Origin: Gymnopilus junonius
Taxonomy: Eukaryota > Basidiomycota > Agaricomycetes > Agaricales > Galerinaceae
DNA length: 64,000 bases
Assembly: GCA_015501075.1 (NCBI GenBank)
Contig: JADNYJ010000047.1
Coordinates: 124,001 to 188,000 of the forward strand
Direction: 5' to 3'
Of this stretch, positions 22,185 to 34,039 are shown one piece after another. The stretch's first letter is position 1; each line of letters starts with the position of its first letter. The notes below the pieces were generated by a model. The model was not told where the DNA came from. It did not search any database and was given only the letters and a program-made list of their open reading frames with translations. The position numbers and the translations under genes are program-made.

Positions 22185-24842
22185 ATGGACGAAGAAAATT
22201 CCCTCGTAAATATCAAATCTCCTCCTTCGACATCGCTGGTATCGACAGAGACAGCGGTGGCTACCAATTTATCCTTTTCTGAAGTTCCCAATGCCTCGCA
22301 GGACCACCCAGATGAGGTATGTACATCACTATGCAGCAACGGAGCGTCATTGAAGTGTACCTACTTCCCTCAAGGCATCGATTTTCGTAGCTGCCCAGAG
22401 GGGTGATGTCGAGCTCATTCGGGAGCTCATTAGTTCTGGAAAGGCTAGCGCTACGGATAGAGACCCACAGAACATCACACCGCTACACTGGGCGGCGATC
22501 AATGCACATATTGCAGCTTGTCGTTATCTACTTGAGCAAGGCGCTGAAGTTGATGCGCTGGGCGGTGACCTCGTTGCTACGCCCATGCAGTGGGCCGCTC
22601 GCAATGGCTATCTCTATGTCATTCAACTCCTCATCGCTCATGGCGCCGACCCTACTATTACCGACTCTCAAGGATATAATTCCCTGCACCTTGTCACGCA
22701 TTCATCATCTATCATGCCACTATTGTATCTTCTCCATCAACCTATCAATGTCGACTCGAGAGATTCGCAAGGACACACATCGTTAATGTGGGCTGCTTAC
22801 CAGGGTGATGCACTCTCGGTCGACTTGCTGCTAAGACATGGCGCCAATGCAAACCTCAAAGATGATGCTGGTCTGACACCCCTTCATTGGGCTGTTGTCA
22901 GAGGGAACAGGGTTTCCATCAGAAGACTTATTGAGAAAGGTGCAGATCTAACAGCCAAAGACGGAGAAGGGCGAACACCCCGGGATATGGCTGTCGAATT
23001 GAAGAGCCTTGGAGCTTGGAAACGCGCTCTGGAGGAAGGGGGTATGGATGAGTATGGAGTGAAGAGAGGGAAGCCGCTGAGCGATGTGAGTTTTCCTTCA
23101 AGCGCACCTCAAGCTTTTGCTAATCCCTTTCCAGCGGAATACCAAAATTGCTATTTTTATAATGCCCACAATCTTTTTCTATGTAATGTTCATGACCTTA
23201 ACGCTGCTACCATGGTATACGGGAATCCTACTTGCACTTGCATTATTCTTCGGCATGCACCACGTAAGCAGTTTCTTTGCTTCCATTACAACGTAGTAGG
23301 TTGACGTTTCCGGTAGATCGTCACTCGTGTTCTATTAAACAAAAACACCTACACCGACAGCGTCAGCCAAACACCCTACTTTGCCGGGATCATCACTGGC
23401 TCCCTTATTTGGGTGATTTACTGCTGGGTCACACGACTTCTCTCAGGTATATGCCATCCTCCAGTGCGGAACGCTTGTTCTAACGCCCCACTCAGAAACA
23501 CAGTATCATTCAGTTGCTCAACTTATGTTCGCGATATCTGCAGGGCTCTGTGCATACAACTTCTTCCGTGCTGTCACTTTAGACCCTGGCACATGCCCTA
23601 AACCATCAAGTGATGAAGAATTGAGATCTGTCAGTCAGCTAGTACACGTCTTTTTAATTAATTTACTAATGGTTGGCTTTCTAGGTCATTGAAGACCTTG
23701 CTTCCGAAGGACGTTTGAATGGCCAAACTTTCTGCATCCAGTGCATGGCAAGGAAACCTCTACGGTCGAAACATTGTCGCGTATGTGACAAGTGCATTGC
23801 ACGAAGTGATCAGTACGTTCTCTTCACGAAGGAAGTTTGGAGTTTATCTAATTTTTGTTTTCGATAGTCACTGTCCTTGGGTGTGGAATTGCGGTCAGTT
23901 CTATTGGCTCATAATCTATCAAAAGCTTCCAGTCGCTGACATAGCCGTTCAGTTGGTGCCAGCAATCATCGTCAATTCCTGTTATTCGTCATCACCCTTG
24001 TAATTGGTATCATCACCTTTGACTATCTGACATACGCTTGTAAGCTTCACTGCCTAGCCTTATCCTTATCCAGCAGCGTCTGACACGTCTTCAGATTTCT
24101 CGACTATTCCCCTTCCATCTGATCCCTCCGAACTATCTCCATCTTGTCCGCTCCCCGGCAAGCTTTGCACTATCACCGCTCACGATTCTTCCTCGTCTCT
24201 GTAGCTGCCTGGGCCACGCTCCAATTAACATGGACCTCAGTCCTCCTGGCATCTCAGCTATGGCAAGTGGCACGACAGATGACCACACTAGAAGTTTCGA
24301 ACCTAGGCCGTTATGGATTCATGGGTGGTCGCGGTGGGGCCTCCCTATCCGGTCAGATGGGCCACAGGCACCAACACCGCCATGACAGTGTTCTTCCTGG
24401 CGTCGACACAGAAGATACCTCCCTGGTAGGAGCCGGAGACACCAGCAGCTCGAATACTGGGGTTGTACACCGTCACTCTGGATTGTGTGCTGGTTGTGGT
24501 AGTGGATTCTTGATGAATCTTCTTGGATTCGACAGATTTACCAAAGGTAAAGCTGTGGACGGTCTTGCGCGGGCAGGCAAGGCGAGTAATCCTTTCGATC
24601 TTGGTATTGTTGGGAACTGTAAGGACTTTTGGACGGCTGGAAGGGAATTGGGTGTGGAGTATGAGAAGTTGTATGATGTTCCTCTGGAGGGATTCCGGGA
24701 GTGGAAGAGGAGAAAGGAGAGGGAGGAGGAGGAGGACGGCGGCCGGAAGCCGTCGGGTCGGAAAAGTCTGTTTACCATGGGCTTTGGGCTGGGACGAGGT
24801 GGGAGCAGCCGAGCTGGGTATGAGCCTGTTAGTCAGGTTTAG
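22185..24842 (+). CDS. AKR1: Akr1-type ankyrin-repeat DHHC protein S-palmitoyltransferase
   Basis: Transfers palmitate from palmitoyl-CoA to protein cysteines at Golgi/endosomal membranes. Exons: 22185-22316, 22375-23085, 23135-23263, 23317-23446, 23496-23629, 23685-23812, 23868-23893, 23953-24039, 24095-24842. Exons 1-2 encode a short polar leader and about six ankyrin repeats (for example [20 protein letters not shown] and [20 protein letters not shown]). Exons 3-5 encode hydrophobic segments. Exons 6-7 encode the Cys-rich domain [20 protein letters not shown] with the catalytic DHHC split across the 23812/23868 intron (HCPWVWNC follows). Exon 9 changes frame near 24190, between TITAHDS and [15 protein letters not shown]. 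The total is one base short of a multiple of three, so a missing T or C is likely. A 59-nt GT-AG intron at about 24148-24206 would also restore frame but would remove conserved-looking membrane sequence. About 741 residues are expected. Confidence 0.93.
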
Positions 24843-25402
24843 GTCCTGGTGTAAGATGGCACCTTGTTATCGTGCTTTTCTCTGTTGCTTTGATCCTCAC
24901 GCACTCGATGCGTCTTTTGGTTGGAAAGATACCTCTTGTATCTAATGGTTCATCTCAGTTAAACGACATGGACTTGTACCTTAAACAATATGGTTTACTA
25001 TAATATATATTGGGATTCTTGTTGTAACTGGAGAGGGTATGAGTGCGTAACACTTTAAGGGAAGGTTGATCACAATGCACATTCCGGACTCGACCATCAT
25101 CCAGTGCACTCACAACTCCCGCTAAACATTCACACTATTTCAAATCATCGGCCATCTTTCCATACAATAATGTTTGACTTCCAAACCTGTGGATTATATA
25201 TCAGCAAGGACTGCGGGCTGAGCTTTTGGGCAACTGCGATTTCCAGACCATCGGACTGTTTACACATCTTGTCTTCCGCAAGCTACCTGCACCTGCTTTG
25301 AACTATACCCACTACAATTCTCTATATCCTCTACCTGTGAGTTATTCTTATTTTCTCTCCTGTCGTTCTCATGATATTCAAAACATAGTACCAGTGCACG
25401 AA
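24843..25402. other. Intergenic region
   Basis: 3' flank of the DHHC gene and 5' flank of the F-box gene. A frame open from an earlier ATG at 25226 runs into the F-box gene, so the start at 25403 is a choice made because the F-box begins soon after it. Confidence 0.4.
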
Positions 25403-27040
25403 ATGATACCAGAAATCTCCCATTCAGGCGAACCACAGACCCTGCAGAATCTACCCTTCGACATGAAAGACCAGATTCTGTCTTTGCTTGACTCTCCCCG
25501 AGATCTCTTTTCTTTCAGTCTCTCAAGCAAAGAATGGGCTTCCTTGATCGTACCCGCCCATATTGAATACCGGGAGATCAGAATCCGTGCCAATCGACTG
25601 GCGGTATGGAAGCACCTCGCAAAGCGCACAGACCTCGCCAAGAACATCCGCAGCCTGTGGCTAATGTCCAGCAAGAATGAGACAAAGGAAGTTTTCCCCC
25701 GGACATTGGTACCTGCATTTGCAGCTGAAGCGGTCACTATCCGTCCAATGCTAGTGGATGGAGTTGCTGTTGGACAGCTCCAGAACAAACGTCCGTTACC
25801 TGAGATGGTGAAGGCTATAAGGAATTTTAGATCTTTGAGGGGCTTTATGTGGACTGCTTGTGATGGACACGGGGAACTTGTGGAGGAAATATTCGAAGCC
25901 CTTGGGCACTGTCGGGCGCTGGCTGCATTACGCTTGGGAGATGTTATAGTAAATCGTGATTATCTCGGCCCTAGCGCATCGGTGGGTCGAACTTGTGTTT
26001 GAATATGTACGCGATGTCTGACTCAACGCGCTTCATGCTTTACAGCTTTGGAAGCTTTCCAATTTGACCGAATTAGTCCTCTCAGGCAAGCAATGGCCAA
26101 CGTTAGGTTGCCCTGATGAAGATGGAGAGGATATAGAAGATTCTCTTGTATCCATGCTCAACCTTTCGCCCAACCTAAAGGTCGGTTCCCATCTATTTTT
26201 TTCTGTGTCGTTATTTGAATTGAGTGCGCTGTTCAGAGCCTCACTCTGACTTACTTTCGATCTCATCCAAGGTTCCCGTCATCTTCACTCCAGAACCTTA
26301 GCAAACTACACCTATTAAACATCCCAGGCCTTGATGATACCCCGGTCGCTGACTCCTTGATTCTTCATTTCCTCCAAACCCACCCTGCCATTGAAGACCT
26401 CAAATGGTACCCAGTCAACGAACGCATGGTCCTCCCCCCGGCCTTCTTCCCAACCTCAAACGCATCTATACCAAACATGCATTGGCTACCGCACTCCTCC
26501 GAGACCCCGCATTAATGATGCAGCGGAAGATGGAATGCGTCTCGCAGATCTCACTTGGGAGCAACACGATTCAACTCATGGGCCAAATTGACGCGAGTCG
26601 ATTGGAAGAGGTTCACTTGTGGCGGTATGATGGACTTGAGGCAATCAAGAAGCTTGCAGAGCTGTGTCCGTCAATTCGGACGCTACTTATACCTAATTTT
26701 GGTTTGTCATATACAGAGTTGGTTCGTGTTTCTCTTTACTACTCTTTTCCAAGAAACAGTTTAGCTGAATATTGTCCGAAAGAGCGACTGCGTCGAATGC
26801 TTGGCACACTTCCCAAACCTCGAAGCTGTCCTCGAGTCATCCCTCTGGCTGGCCATACGATACATGAGGGCCGAAGAGCGGACAGGCTTTATAGAAAGGT
26901 TATTAACGCTTTGCCCAAAGCTGAAACGCATCAGTCACTTGGTTTCTCTTACTAACATGGTCCACGATATTGTCTTTGAGCGCAGTGTCATGGGTGGGGT
27001 TACTTGGAGGGATGTGCCATCCGAGGAGGATTGGATCTAG
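25403..27040 (+). CDS. F-box/LRR-like protein 1 (one frame break)
   Basis: Probable substrate adaptor of an SCF ubiquitin ligase, of the lineage-expanded agaric type. Exons: 25403-25981, 26046-26180, 26237-26721, 26783-27040. The F-box is at residues about 15-60 (QNLPFDMKDQILSLLDSPRD, then KEWASLIVPAHIEYREI). The rest has degenerate leucine-rich spacing (LWKLSNLTELVLSG, SLQNLSKLHLLNIPG, FPNLEAVLESSLWLAIRYM). Exon 3 shifts frame at a run of six C near 26442: upstream reads NERMVLPPA, downstream reads GLLPNLKRIYTKHALATALL. The total is one base short of a multiple of three. The partial copy downstream reads straight through the equivalent place (GLLPNLK), which supports a missing C. About 485 residues are expected. 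Ligands unknown. Confidence 0.75.
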
Positions 27041-27379
27041 GACATGCTCTTCCCGTATTTATCTCTATACCTTCGATTGTTAACATCTTTCAAACCGCTT
27101 TAGGTCCAAAAAGAATCTACGCAATTAAAACAACAAATTATACATGACCTAATAGAGTATTCAAATACCTAGACTGGGAGCTGGTTTGCTCAATGTTGTT
27201 GCATTACATAACGTTTGATCCCATGCGACATGTAACATATGGAACCTAACCTTCCATCATAGTTGCTTCCTTGTCGTTAAACCCTACTTAAGTTCCAAGC
27301 AGCAGAGGGCGGCAGTGCTCTCCTTTAAGCTTCAAACTTTGGGCGACTACGAGTTTTTGGCGATCTGGCAAAGATGATC

Positions 27380-27890
27380 AACCTTGCCTTTCGCAGTCAT
27401 TCTTCGAACTGCCCCCACTGCGGCAGAGTCTGAGAGACAATGTCATCCTCCTGGAAGGTCTCCTGCCCAACCTCAAGTGTATCGATAGCACCCCAGCATT
27501 TGTAACCGCGCTCCAACGAGACCTGGCTTTAGCCAAGCGGCGCAAGGTGGAATATTTTTCACAACCACGATCCAACGCATGAGCCAGATCGACATCAGTC
27601 GATTACAGGCGATTCATTTGGCATGGCATGAGGGTTCCGTACTGGATATAATTAAGGAACTCGGAAAGTTGTGTCTTTCAATTCGGGTTGTTTCCATTCT
27701 TGATTCTGGTACGTTAAACGAAGAAAAACTGGTTCGTATACTTTCCCTCCCAGGATTAGCTGAGAATAAACTTTGCATTAGGACGATTGCGTCGACTGCT
27801 TGGCACACTACCCGAATCTCTAGGTCATCCATAGATCCGCACTATGGCAAGCTATACAGTTCAACAACGCCTAAGAGCAGACGGGCTTGA
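27380..27890 (+). pseudogene. Truncated, degraded copy of the F-box gene 3' half
   Basis: The plus strand contains GLLPNLKCIDSTPAFVTALQ followed by RDLALAKRRKVE, then in another frame MSQIDISRLQAIHLAWHEG and LCLSIRVVSILDSG. These match the order and spacing of exon 3 of the gene at 25403-27040 (GLLPNLKRIYTKHALATALL, QIDASRLEEVHLWRYDG, LCPSIRTLLIP). There is no F-box or 5' half, and the two blocks are in different frames. It is a partial tandem duplication that has decayed. Confidence 0.7.
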
Positions 27891-28214
27891 TAAAAAGAAT
27901 CTTGACCTTTATCTTGACCTTTTATCCAAAATTAAGGCCTGGATGTGGATCGTGTTATATACTTGTTTGTTTCTGCACCGATCTTCTCTTCCATCATTCT
28001 CCATCTGAGTCCGCTGTTATCAAAAGTGATTCTATCGAGTAGAAGATATAAAGCTATATGCAAGTATGATTTTGCGAGGGGGCCACTACCAGTACTAATA
28101 CACAATGCAATGAGAGCAGTGAGGAAATGCGATATAAAAAAAAGAACCGGAGAAGGAAACAGGTGGGGGGATACGCATAATGTATACATGGATACATGCC
28201 CGAAGAAAAGCCTT

Positions 28215-28488
28215 TTAATTAACTCCGACAACCCGGAAACTGGCTTCCAGGACACCATAGGAAGGTGCTTCGAAAGGGTATGTAGACGCCAGGAAGACGG
28301 CGGGGACGGCAGAATAAATAATCCACAGGAAAGTCGAGAGAGTGAAGGTTGCAAAATCCACGACTGATGCGGTACCGACGTCCCGCTCTCATGGCCACGG
28401 GTTACAGCTGCAACGTCCCCATGGTTGAAAGGTCTAAAAAAATAGCAGTAGCCTGAGCAAGTTGCTGCGGCTGGAAGCCCGAAAACAT
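28215..28488 (-). CDS. Possible small membrane protein, unresolved
   Basis: Just downstream of F-box gene 2 on the same strand, an ATG at 28488 opens MFSGFQPQQLAQATAIFLDL and reads to TMGTLQL, followed by a GT (donor-like GTAACC). After an AG near 28371 another frame reads VDFATFTLSTFLWIIYSAVP through AVFLASTYPFEAPSYGV, ending in GVN and a stop at 28215. Both halves read like protein and the second is a convincing membrane helix, but the phases of the obvious donor and acceptor do not match, so this may be a small intron-containing gene, a broken one, or chance. I do not recognise the family. Confidence 0.3.
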
Positions 28489-28548
28489 CGCGCCGTTCCC
28501 AAGCCCCACATCTCTCAATGTTCCCCAGATTTCAAGACTTGAAATCCT

Positions 28549-30731
28549 TCAATCCAGCCCAGGCATCTCATAGTCCATGGGAACATCCTTCCTCTCCAAC
28601 CACGCGGCATCGTCTCCGCCCAGGTCCACACCCTTTCCAAGATCCAACCTCCTCCTCGTCGGGAGCTCCTTCAGCTCCACGCTGCCACTTCCACTAGAGC
28701 TTCCTTCATAGTTATCCCCTTCGCCTGCGTTATTATGCTCACTGCGAACGACGACGTAGTGTTCACCGTGCCATCCTAGGAAGTCGAGGGTAGGGATGGC
28801 GGTGGCTACGCTCCGGGCGGATGAGTACCATATGTCTGTTTGGACCTGAAAGTCTTTTTCGGACATTAGATTGGGCTTTGGGCGGCGTTTGTTGGCACAG
28901 TGAAGGTGCAGGAAGGAGAGGGCCGGGAAGCAGGTAAATTGGCTTGCGTATTCGTCCTGTAGAAAAAAAAATGAAGGAGATCAGCTTTAAAATTGAATGT
29001 AAAGTTGGACATACGATAGGTTTTTCACAGACGATAGCGGAGAGGTTAATAGCTTGCATCTCTTCCGGTAGCACGTCTATGAGATGATTGATAGCCACCT
29101 GTGTGAGATTGCCTATCCTGATACCCAGCACCCTCAAGCTCGTCAGATCAGACAAAAGTGCAAGCACCATCTCTGAAGGACAACTCCCCAAATCCAACCT
29201 CCTGATCTCCCTCCTCTCTCTCAAAAACTGGATAACAGCCAGATACAACGCATGATCGTCGTCATGTCCAACAAGCAAAAATCTAAAGGATTCAAGGTGA
29301 GGCAAGAATGTATGCCGCCCATCTATAATATGGTCACTTCCGAACACCACTGTGGCTGAGCCCGGCTCCTCAAGTGTCCCATGCAAAGTAAGACTTTGAA
29401 GGTTGTGCGCATGAGCGATACGGGCAAAGACAACGTGGGATATCCGGGTATCGACGAGGTCGAGGTGGGTGAGATTTTTGATAGTGACGGACTGGAAGGT
29501 AGAGTCCCAGGAGTGGTGTCGTTCAAGGTAGGCTCCGAGGATGAGGTGTCGAAGGGTGTGTTCGTTCTGGTCGAGGACGGTGCGGACTTCGCCCATGTCC
29601 GCAAAGCCGTCGTCGTCTTCGGCTCTCAATGTAAATTTCCTCAAACTTCGGAAGGCTGATACGCCTACAGCATCAAAGTGCCACCCACTAGACGAAGCAA
29701 AGGTAAATAAGGGCATTAAAGAAATCTGGACGTGATTTACATGAGACCCAGACCATGCAGGTGCTTGTGGCTGGCGAGCACCACTTGAACCATGTCCGCT
29801 CGCATTTCGGGGTATCCTATCCATTCAAAGTCCCGCAGAGCCTTGAATTCCGGAAGGGCAGTTTTGAATATACCTTATTAACCAAATCAATGTTAGGATG
29901 ACAACTACATGGCAGGGTGCTCAACTTACGAGTCATAAGGTCCAACATATCACCCTCCTCATATGCCCAATGCAACCTGAGTGACTTGACACGACTGGCA
30001 AATACAGGATCGGTCTTTGCTCGATCAAATATGTCCAAACCTCTATTCACATTCTCTTGCTGATCATCTCCAAAATAGATGTCAACTGTATGGAAAATAT
30101 GGCGGACCGCAATGTCGCGGTAGAAAGAGGAGAGGAACAACCATGTTCGTAAGTAGTACCGGGGTATGTGGGAAGCTATTCGTTCCCAAACTTCTAATGG
30201 AGCCCGTTGGGATGCCGGTTCGTTTGAGAAATGGATCTCAAGTCCATGTGAGAAACGCAGCAAAAGATTCAATGAAAGTACATACTACTTTCCGCCGGAG
30301 GTGGTGTTGGAGCGCTCTGTTGGATGGGTCCAGCTTCAGCGCTGTGTGGAAGTCTACAGACGGGTTCGGTACAGACATCTCCAGAGAAAAGGAAATAATA
30401 CCTTCTTGAGCTTTAGCTAGCAGCTTCTCCCCTCCTCGTCTTCGAGCATTACCCCGCGCCAGAAGAGCTTTAGTCATGTCCTCTTTGGACAGACCTGGCG
30501 TCTTTAGATACACCTCAAGATAATTCTCGACATCTGGCCCATATCTAAGAAGCAATGTGTCAGATACTGCGCGCCACACGCATGCGCTTTCACAAATAAT
30601 ACTCACTGTCCAGCGTCAATCAAGGCAAGCGCAGTGTCTAATAGGAAATCCGCTTTTCTATGTTTGTTCAATTGTTGAACAGCATCATAAACGGTGGAAG
30701 TAAGCTCATCTTGGGGAGCTGGGGTGAACAT
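28549..30731 (-). CDS. F-box/LRR-like protein 2 with helical N-terminal extension
   Basis: Seven exons (complement): 30607-30731, 30402-30544, 30286-30353, 29930-30236, 29741-29873, 29015-29687, 28549-28956. Sum 1857 nt, 618 residues, all phases consistent. Residues 1-110 are helical and TPR-like (AVQQLNKHRKADFLLDTALA, then DFHTALKLDPSNRALQHHL). The F-box follows (APLEVWERIASHIPRYYLRT and FLSSFYRDIAVRHIF). The remainder has irregular leucine-rich repeats (LTHLDLVDTRISHVVFARIA, IRRLDLGSCPSEMVLALLS, LTSLRVLGIRIGNLTQVAIN), and an acidic Ser/Gly-rich C-terminus. It is a probable SCF adaptor; the TPR-like leader before the F-box may add another binding surface. It does not obviously derive from F-box gene 1. 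Partners unknown. Confidence 0.85.
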
Positions 30732-31151
30732 TTTCCTAGTGCTTAGGAAAGGTAAGGGCAGAAGACATGCATGAAGGGAATCAAGGGATTCTCTAGTCGC
30801 TTGAAAACCCGAATGAATGGTGGAAATTCCCTAAGTTACCATTCTGTCGGGTCCCCCTTGGCTTTTCTTGGATCGACTGTGCAATTGGCGGATCCACACC
30901 GTTCTCAGCGCGTTTCCCTCCCACAAAATGCCACTGGCATATATCTATGGCATATCCAAATGCTATTCATTTGATTCGTTGGTATAATTTACCATCGCTT
31001 TTGGGTTGTCGAGCAGTAAAGACCCAGGCACGGAGCTATTTCAAGCGGAGATCAGAGGTACCACACTCCGGCCCGATAAAGCTGATCTCTTGACTGTTCA
31101 GCCTCTTTCTCGTCTCTTCTCTTCTTCTAGTCCCTTCACTCTCTAAATATA
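30732..31151. other. Divergent intergenic region
   Basis: Between F-box gene 2 (-) and the thioesterase pseudogene (+). A pyrimidine-rich tract lies at 31098-31142 just before the pseudogene ATG, like many fungal core promoters. No gene seen. Confidence 0.4.
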
Positions 31152-32190
31152 ATGTCTGTTACTTGGGGAGAATCGGAAGGTCTTCCGAAATGCTTGATTA
31201 TACCTCTGCGCAAACAACATACGGCAACGATCTTTTTCCTCCATGTTTGTCCTGCCTGCTGTTCTTTGTCTACTTCTGGCTACAACACGTTCAATAACTT
31301 CGTTTCGTGATAATGATATAGGGCCTAGGCGATTCAGCAACAGGTGTTAAGCCTTTCCTACAGGATTTGACGGAACATCCAGACCTCGAATATGTCAGAT
31401 TCGTCCTTCCAACGGCGTGAGTGGCCTTCTAGTGCATATCGATTTGAGAACGGCTTGTGTATCCGTTCTAGACCTATTATGCCCATTATAGGCATGAATG
31501 GGTGGTCAATGTACTCCTGGTTTGTTCATGTCCCTGTACATGTCTTTTGCATCGTCTTCACCTTCGACAACTCTGTGGTAGGTTTGACCGCTACTCGTTC
31601 GACCACGCCAAACGAAAGGAGGACGAGAAAGGCCAGGTCCAATCCGCAAAGTGGATAGATGATCTTATAAAGGGAAGAGAACGATCACGGTATGCCTTCT
31701 AATCGGATCGTCATTGGCAGCCTAAGCCAAGGCGGAGCTATCTCTATTCTGACTGCTATCACCTCTGAAAGACAACTTGGTGGTCTGTATGCTTTGAGCA
31801 CTTATGTTCCCTGCCGACGCAAAGTCCTCGAGGTCCGTCTAAACATCTTTCCCTATTTTATCGTTTCTGACTCCAGTGTTAATATCATAATTATTCTCTG
31901 GCACTGTCCTACAGATTGCGACTCCACAAGCGAAAAATCTCCCAATTTTGTGGTGTCATGGAACAGCTGACAAACAGGTTAACTACGACATATGGAAAGA
32001 TCTCGCAAAGACTCCAGCCAAACAGCTCTATACCCTTCCGTGATGTTCCCGATTCTCCCTTTAGGTTGATTCGAGATGAGTTGATAAAAGAAGAAAACGG
32101 AACATTGGAAATGCAATGGTGAACCTATGATGATCTTGGGCATTGGTTTGATGAGAAAGAGTTGAAGGACCTAGCCATTTGGATTTCTGT
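31152..32190 (+). pseudogene. Acyl-protein thioesterase (APT1-like) pseudogene
   Basis: Intact relatives remove palmitate from proteins. Readable order: MSVTWGESEGLPKCLIIPLR and TATIFFLH, intron, GLGDSATGVKPFLQDLTEHP and DLEYVRFVLPTA, intron, PIMPIIGMNGWSMYSWF, intron (donor GTTTGT near 31516), DRYSFDHAKRKEDEKG, then PSNRIVIGSLSQGGAISILT, ALSTYVP, intron, IATPQAKNLPILWCHGTADK, and PFRDVPDSPFRLIRDELIKE, DLGHWFDEKELKDLA. Damage: a one-base shift between KGRERS and MPSNRIV (about 31690), a shift between LAKTPAKQL and IPFRDV (about 32025), an in-frame TGA after LEMQW (about 32120), and the nucleophile motif is SLSQG rather than GFSQG. Multiple lesions plus the altered active-site glycine indicate a genuine pseudogene rather than only sequencing error. 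Confidence 0.75.
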
Positions 32191-34039
32191 AAGGCTGCCT
32201 GCTACAGGTAAGATGTGTTCTTGTGCTACTTCTTTGCAGAGGATAATTAATAATAAAAAATTAAATAACTAGGCTGGCGGGGAGGTCCCGCTCGCGATTT
32301 CCATGCTTCATATACCCCTTAAATGTTGTATAAATATATTTTTTGTTCGCATCGTTCCTCTGCAGCTCATCGCGGACTGTGATTCGTCTTGACTTGCACA
32401 AGCCGCCCCTAAAGTAGTCATTACATAAGTGGTGAAAAAGCACCCGACAAACTTTATTTCCGTCTTGTCACCTTCCTCCACTCACTTGCATCCACCAAAC
32501 AAGGCGTTAATTCTCTGCAACCTTTGGTTATGTTACTCTGAGCGAGTCTAGCACGTCGTCATGCTCCTTTACCAATGACATCCATGCAGTCATACACGTA
32601 GCCCACAATTTTCGAGTTGCCAACTCAGAAGGTTAGTACATACCCTCCATCATTCGTTTTCTTCTACTTCACGCGTCCATCGCGTTTCAACTTGCAACTT
32701 CTGCATTGTAAAGTGATGAAAAAGAGCGTATGCTCGAAACCCAGCTCGTCGAGGAGGGAGTAACGCCCCAATAAACCTATGAGAACAATTCTTATCTGAT
32801 TCTTCTTTTTTCCCGTCTTCTTTTTTGTTGTATGACTTTTTGCTGACTCCTTTCCCTCGTCAGATTCTTTTCTCTTTCTTATGCCACGTGCCTTATAAGC
32901 AGTACCCTCCCTGGATGAATTTCTTACTCGTCTGGGCGCATGGTGAGCCATTCGTTTTTTTTTCCACTCCTACAAGGCTTCTTGCTGCGCGGTGGCCTTT
33001 CATACGATGAGACCATATATTTTCAGTTATCCCTGTCTTAATCTTTATGTCGAGACCTTTGAAATCTGATCTTTTATCCTCCGCCATCCTCCTTTGTCCG
33101 TGGACATCATATTGACTCAATCTTTTTGTAGTAATATAAGGCGCTTCCTTCGTCGTTGGCCCCTCGCTGGTTGATGTCTTTTGCGCATGCTTGTCCGCGA
33201 GCTTATGAAGGATGGTAAGTAGAGATCTTCTTATGGCCGTCTGTAGCCCCCAACTTCCTGTGCCTATATTCCTTTATGTATTCTGGTGTTTGTCGAGGTT
33301 TCTCAATGTATCTTCTACCTAAGCTATCTGCGTGTTATTCATTACTGGTCAATCATCTTTCCTTCCATTGCAAGATTGTTGACAGATATGCGCCACATAT
33401 GAGTCGGCCTGTTTGACGAGCGCTTTGCTGTCTGTTTGTAAGTTTCAATGCCGACCCTAATCTTGGTGTAGAAATATTGATAGCAGTCTAGACGAATAGG
33501 AATTCGTCAGGAAATAGTCAGGTTGTTCACATAGAATGATTTGTCGACCCTCTATCAGGGCACGGCCGAGGGCGTTACGAAGGAAAAGAGGCTTTCCTGA
33601 CGGAAGGAATTAGGAATTTCAGATTGATAGAATTCTTTGTTGCATGGCCTTTCTTACCTACTCCTGGGTGGCCCCATACGGACATGACGCGGTTTCTTAC
33701 TATTAGCCAGGGGGGGTCTACACGATGATGGGTTGCCTAGGATTAGATCTGCGCTCGAGGAATGGGCGCGAGCAGTTCACAGTATTTATCGTTGTATAAG
33801 AGGCTTCTTCTCCTCGTTCCCAAAGAACACTATGCGCTTCTTGGGTCCGTAAGTCGTCATTACTGGGTGAATAGATGATTGACGTGGATGGAACAAAGGA
33901 CTGGAGGCAGAAGTTAATTGAAGGTCGAAAGAAGAGAAATCAAATGGTTGTCTAAAGATAAAATATAAAAAGCGGGCTTGTCAACTACAATCCTTGTCTT
34001 ACCTGCTTGAGTCGTGAAAGAATTTAGGAGCCGATAATT
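32191..34039. other. Gene-free stretch
   Basis: About 1.8 kb without a supportable gene. Open frames are under 100 codons, on both strands, with no domain. There are several short A/T homopolymer runs near 32790-32830. Nothing else recognised. Confidence 0.5.

Noticed and set aside
27932..28354. 140-codon frames on both strands at nearly the same place
   Set aside because: Mirror-image open frames with no family resemblance; a different minus-strand reading here looks more protein-like but is itself uncertain.
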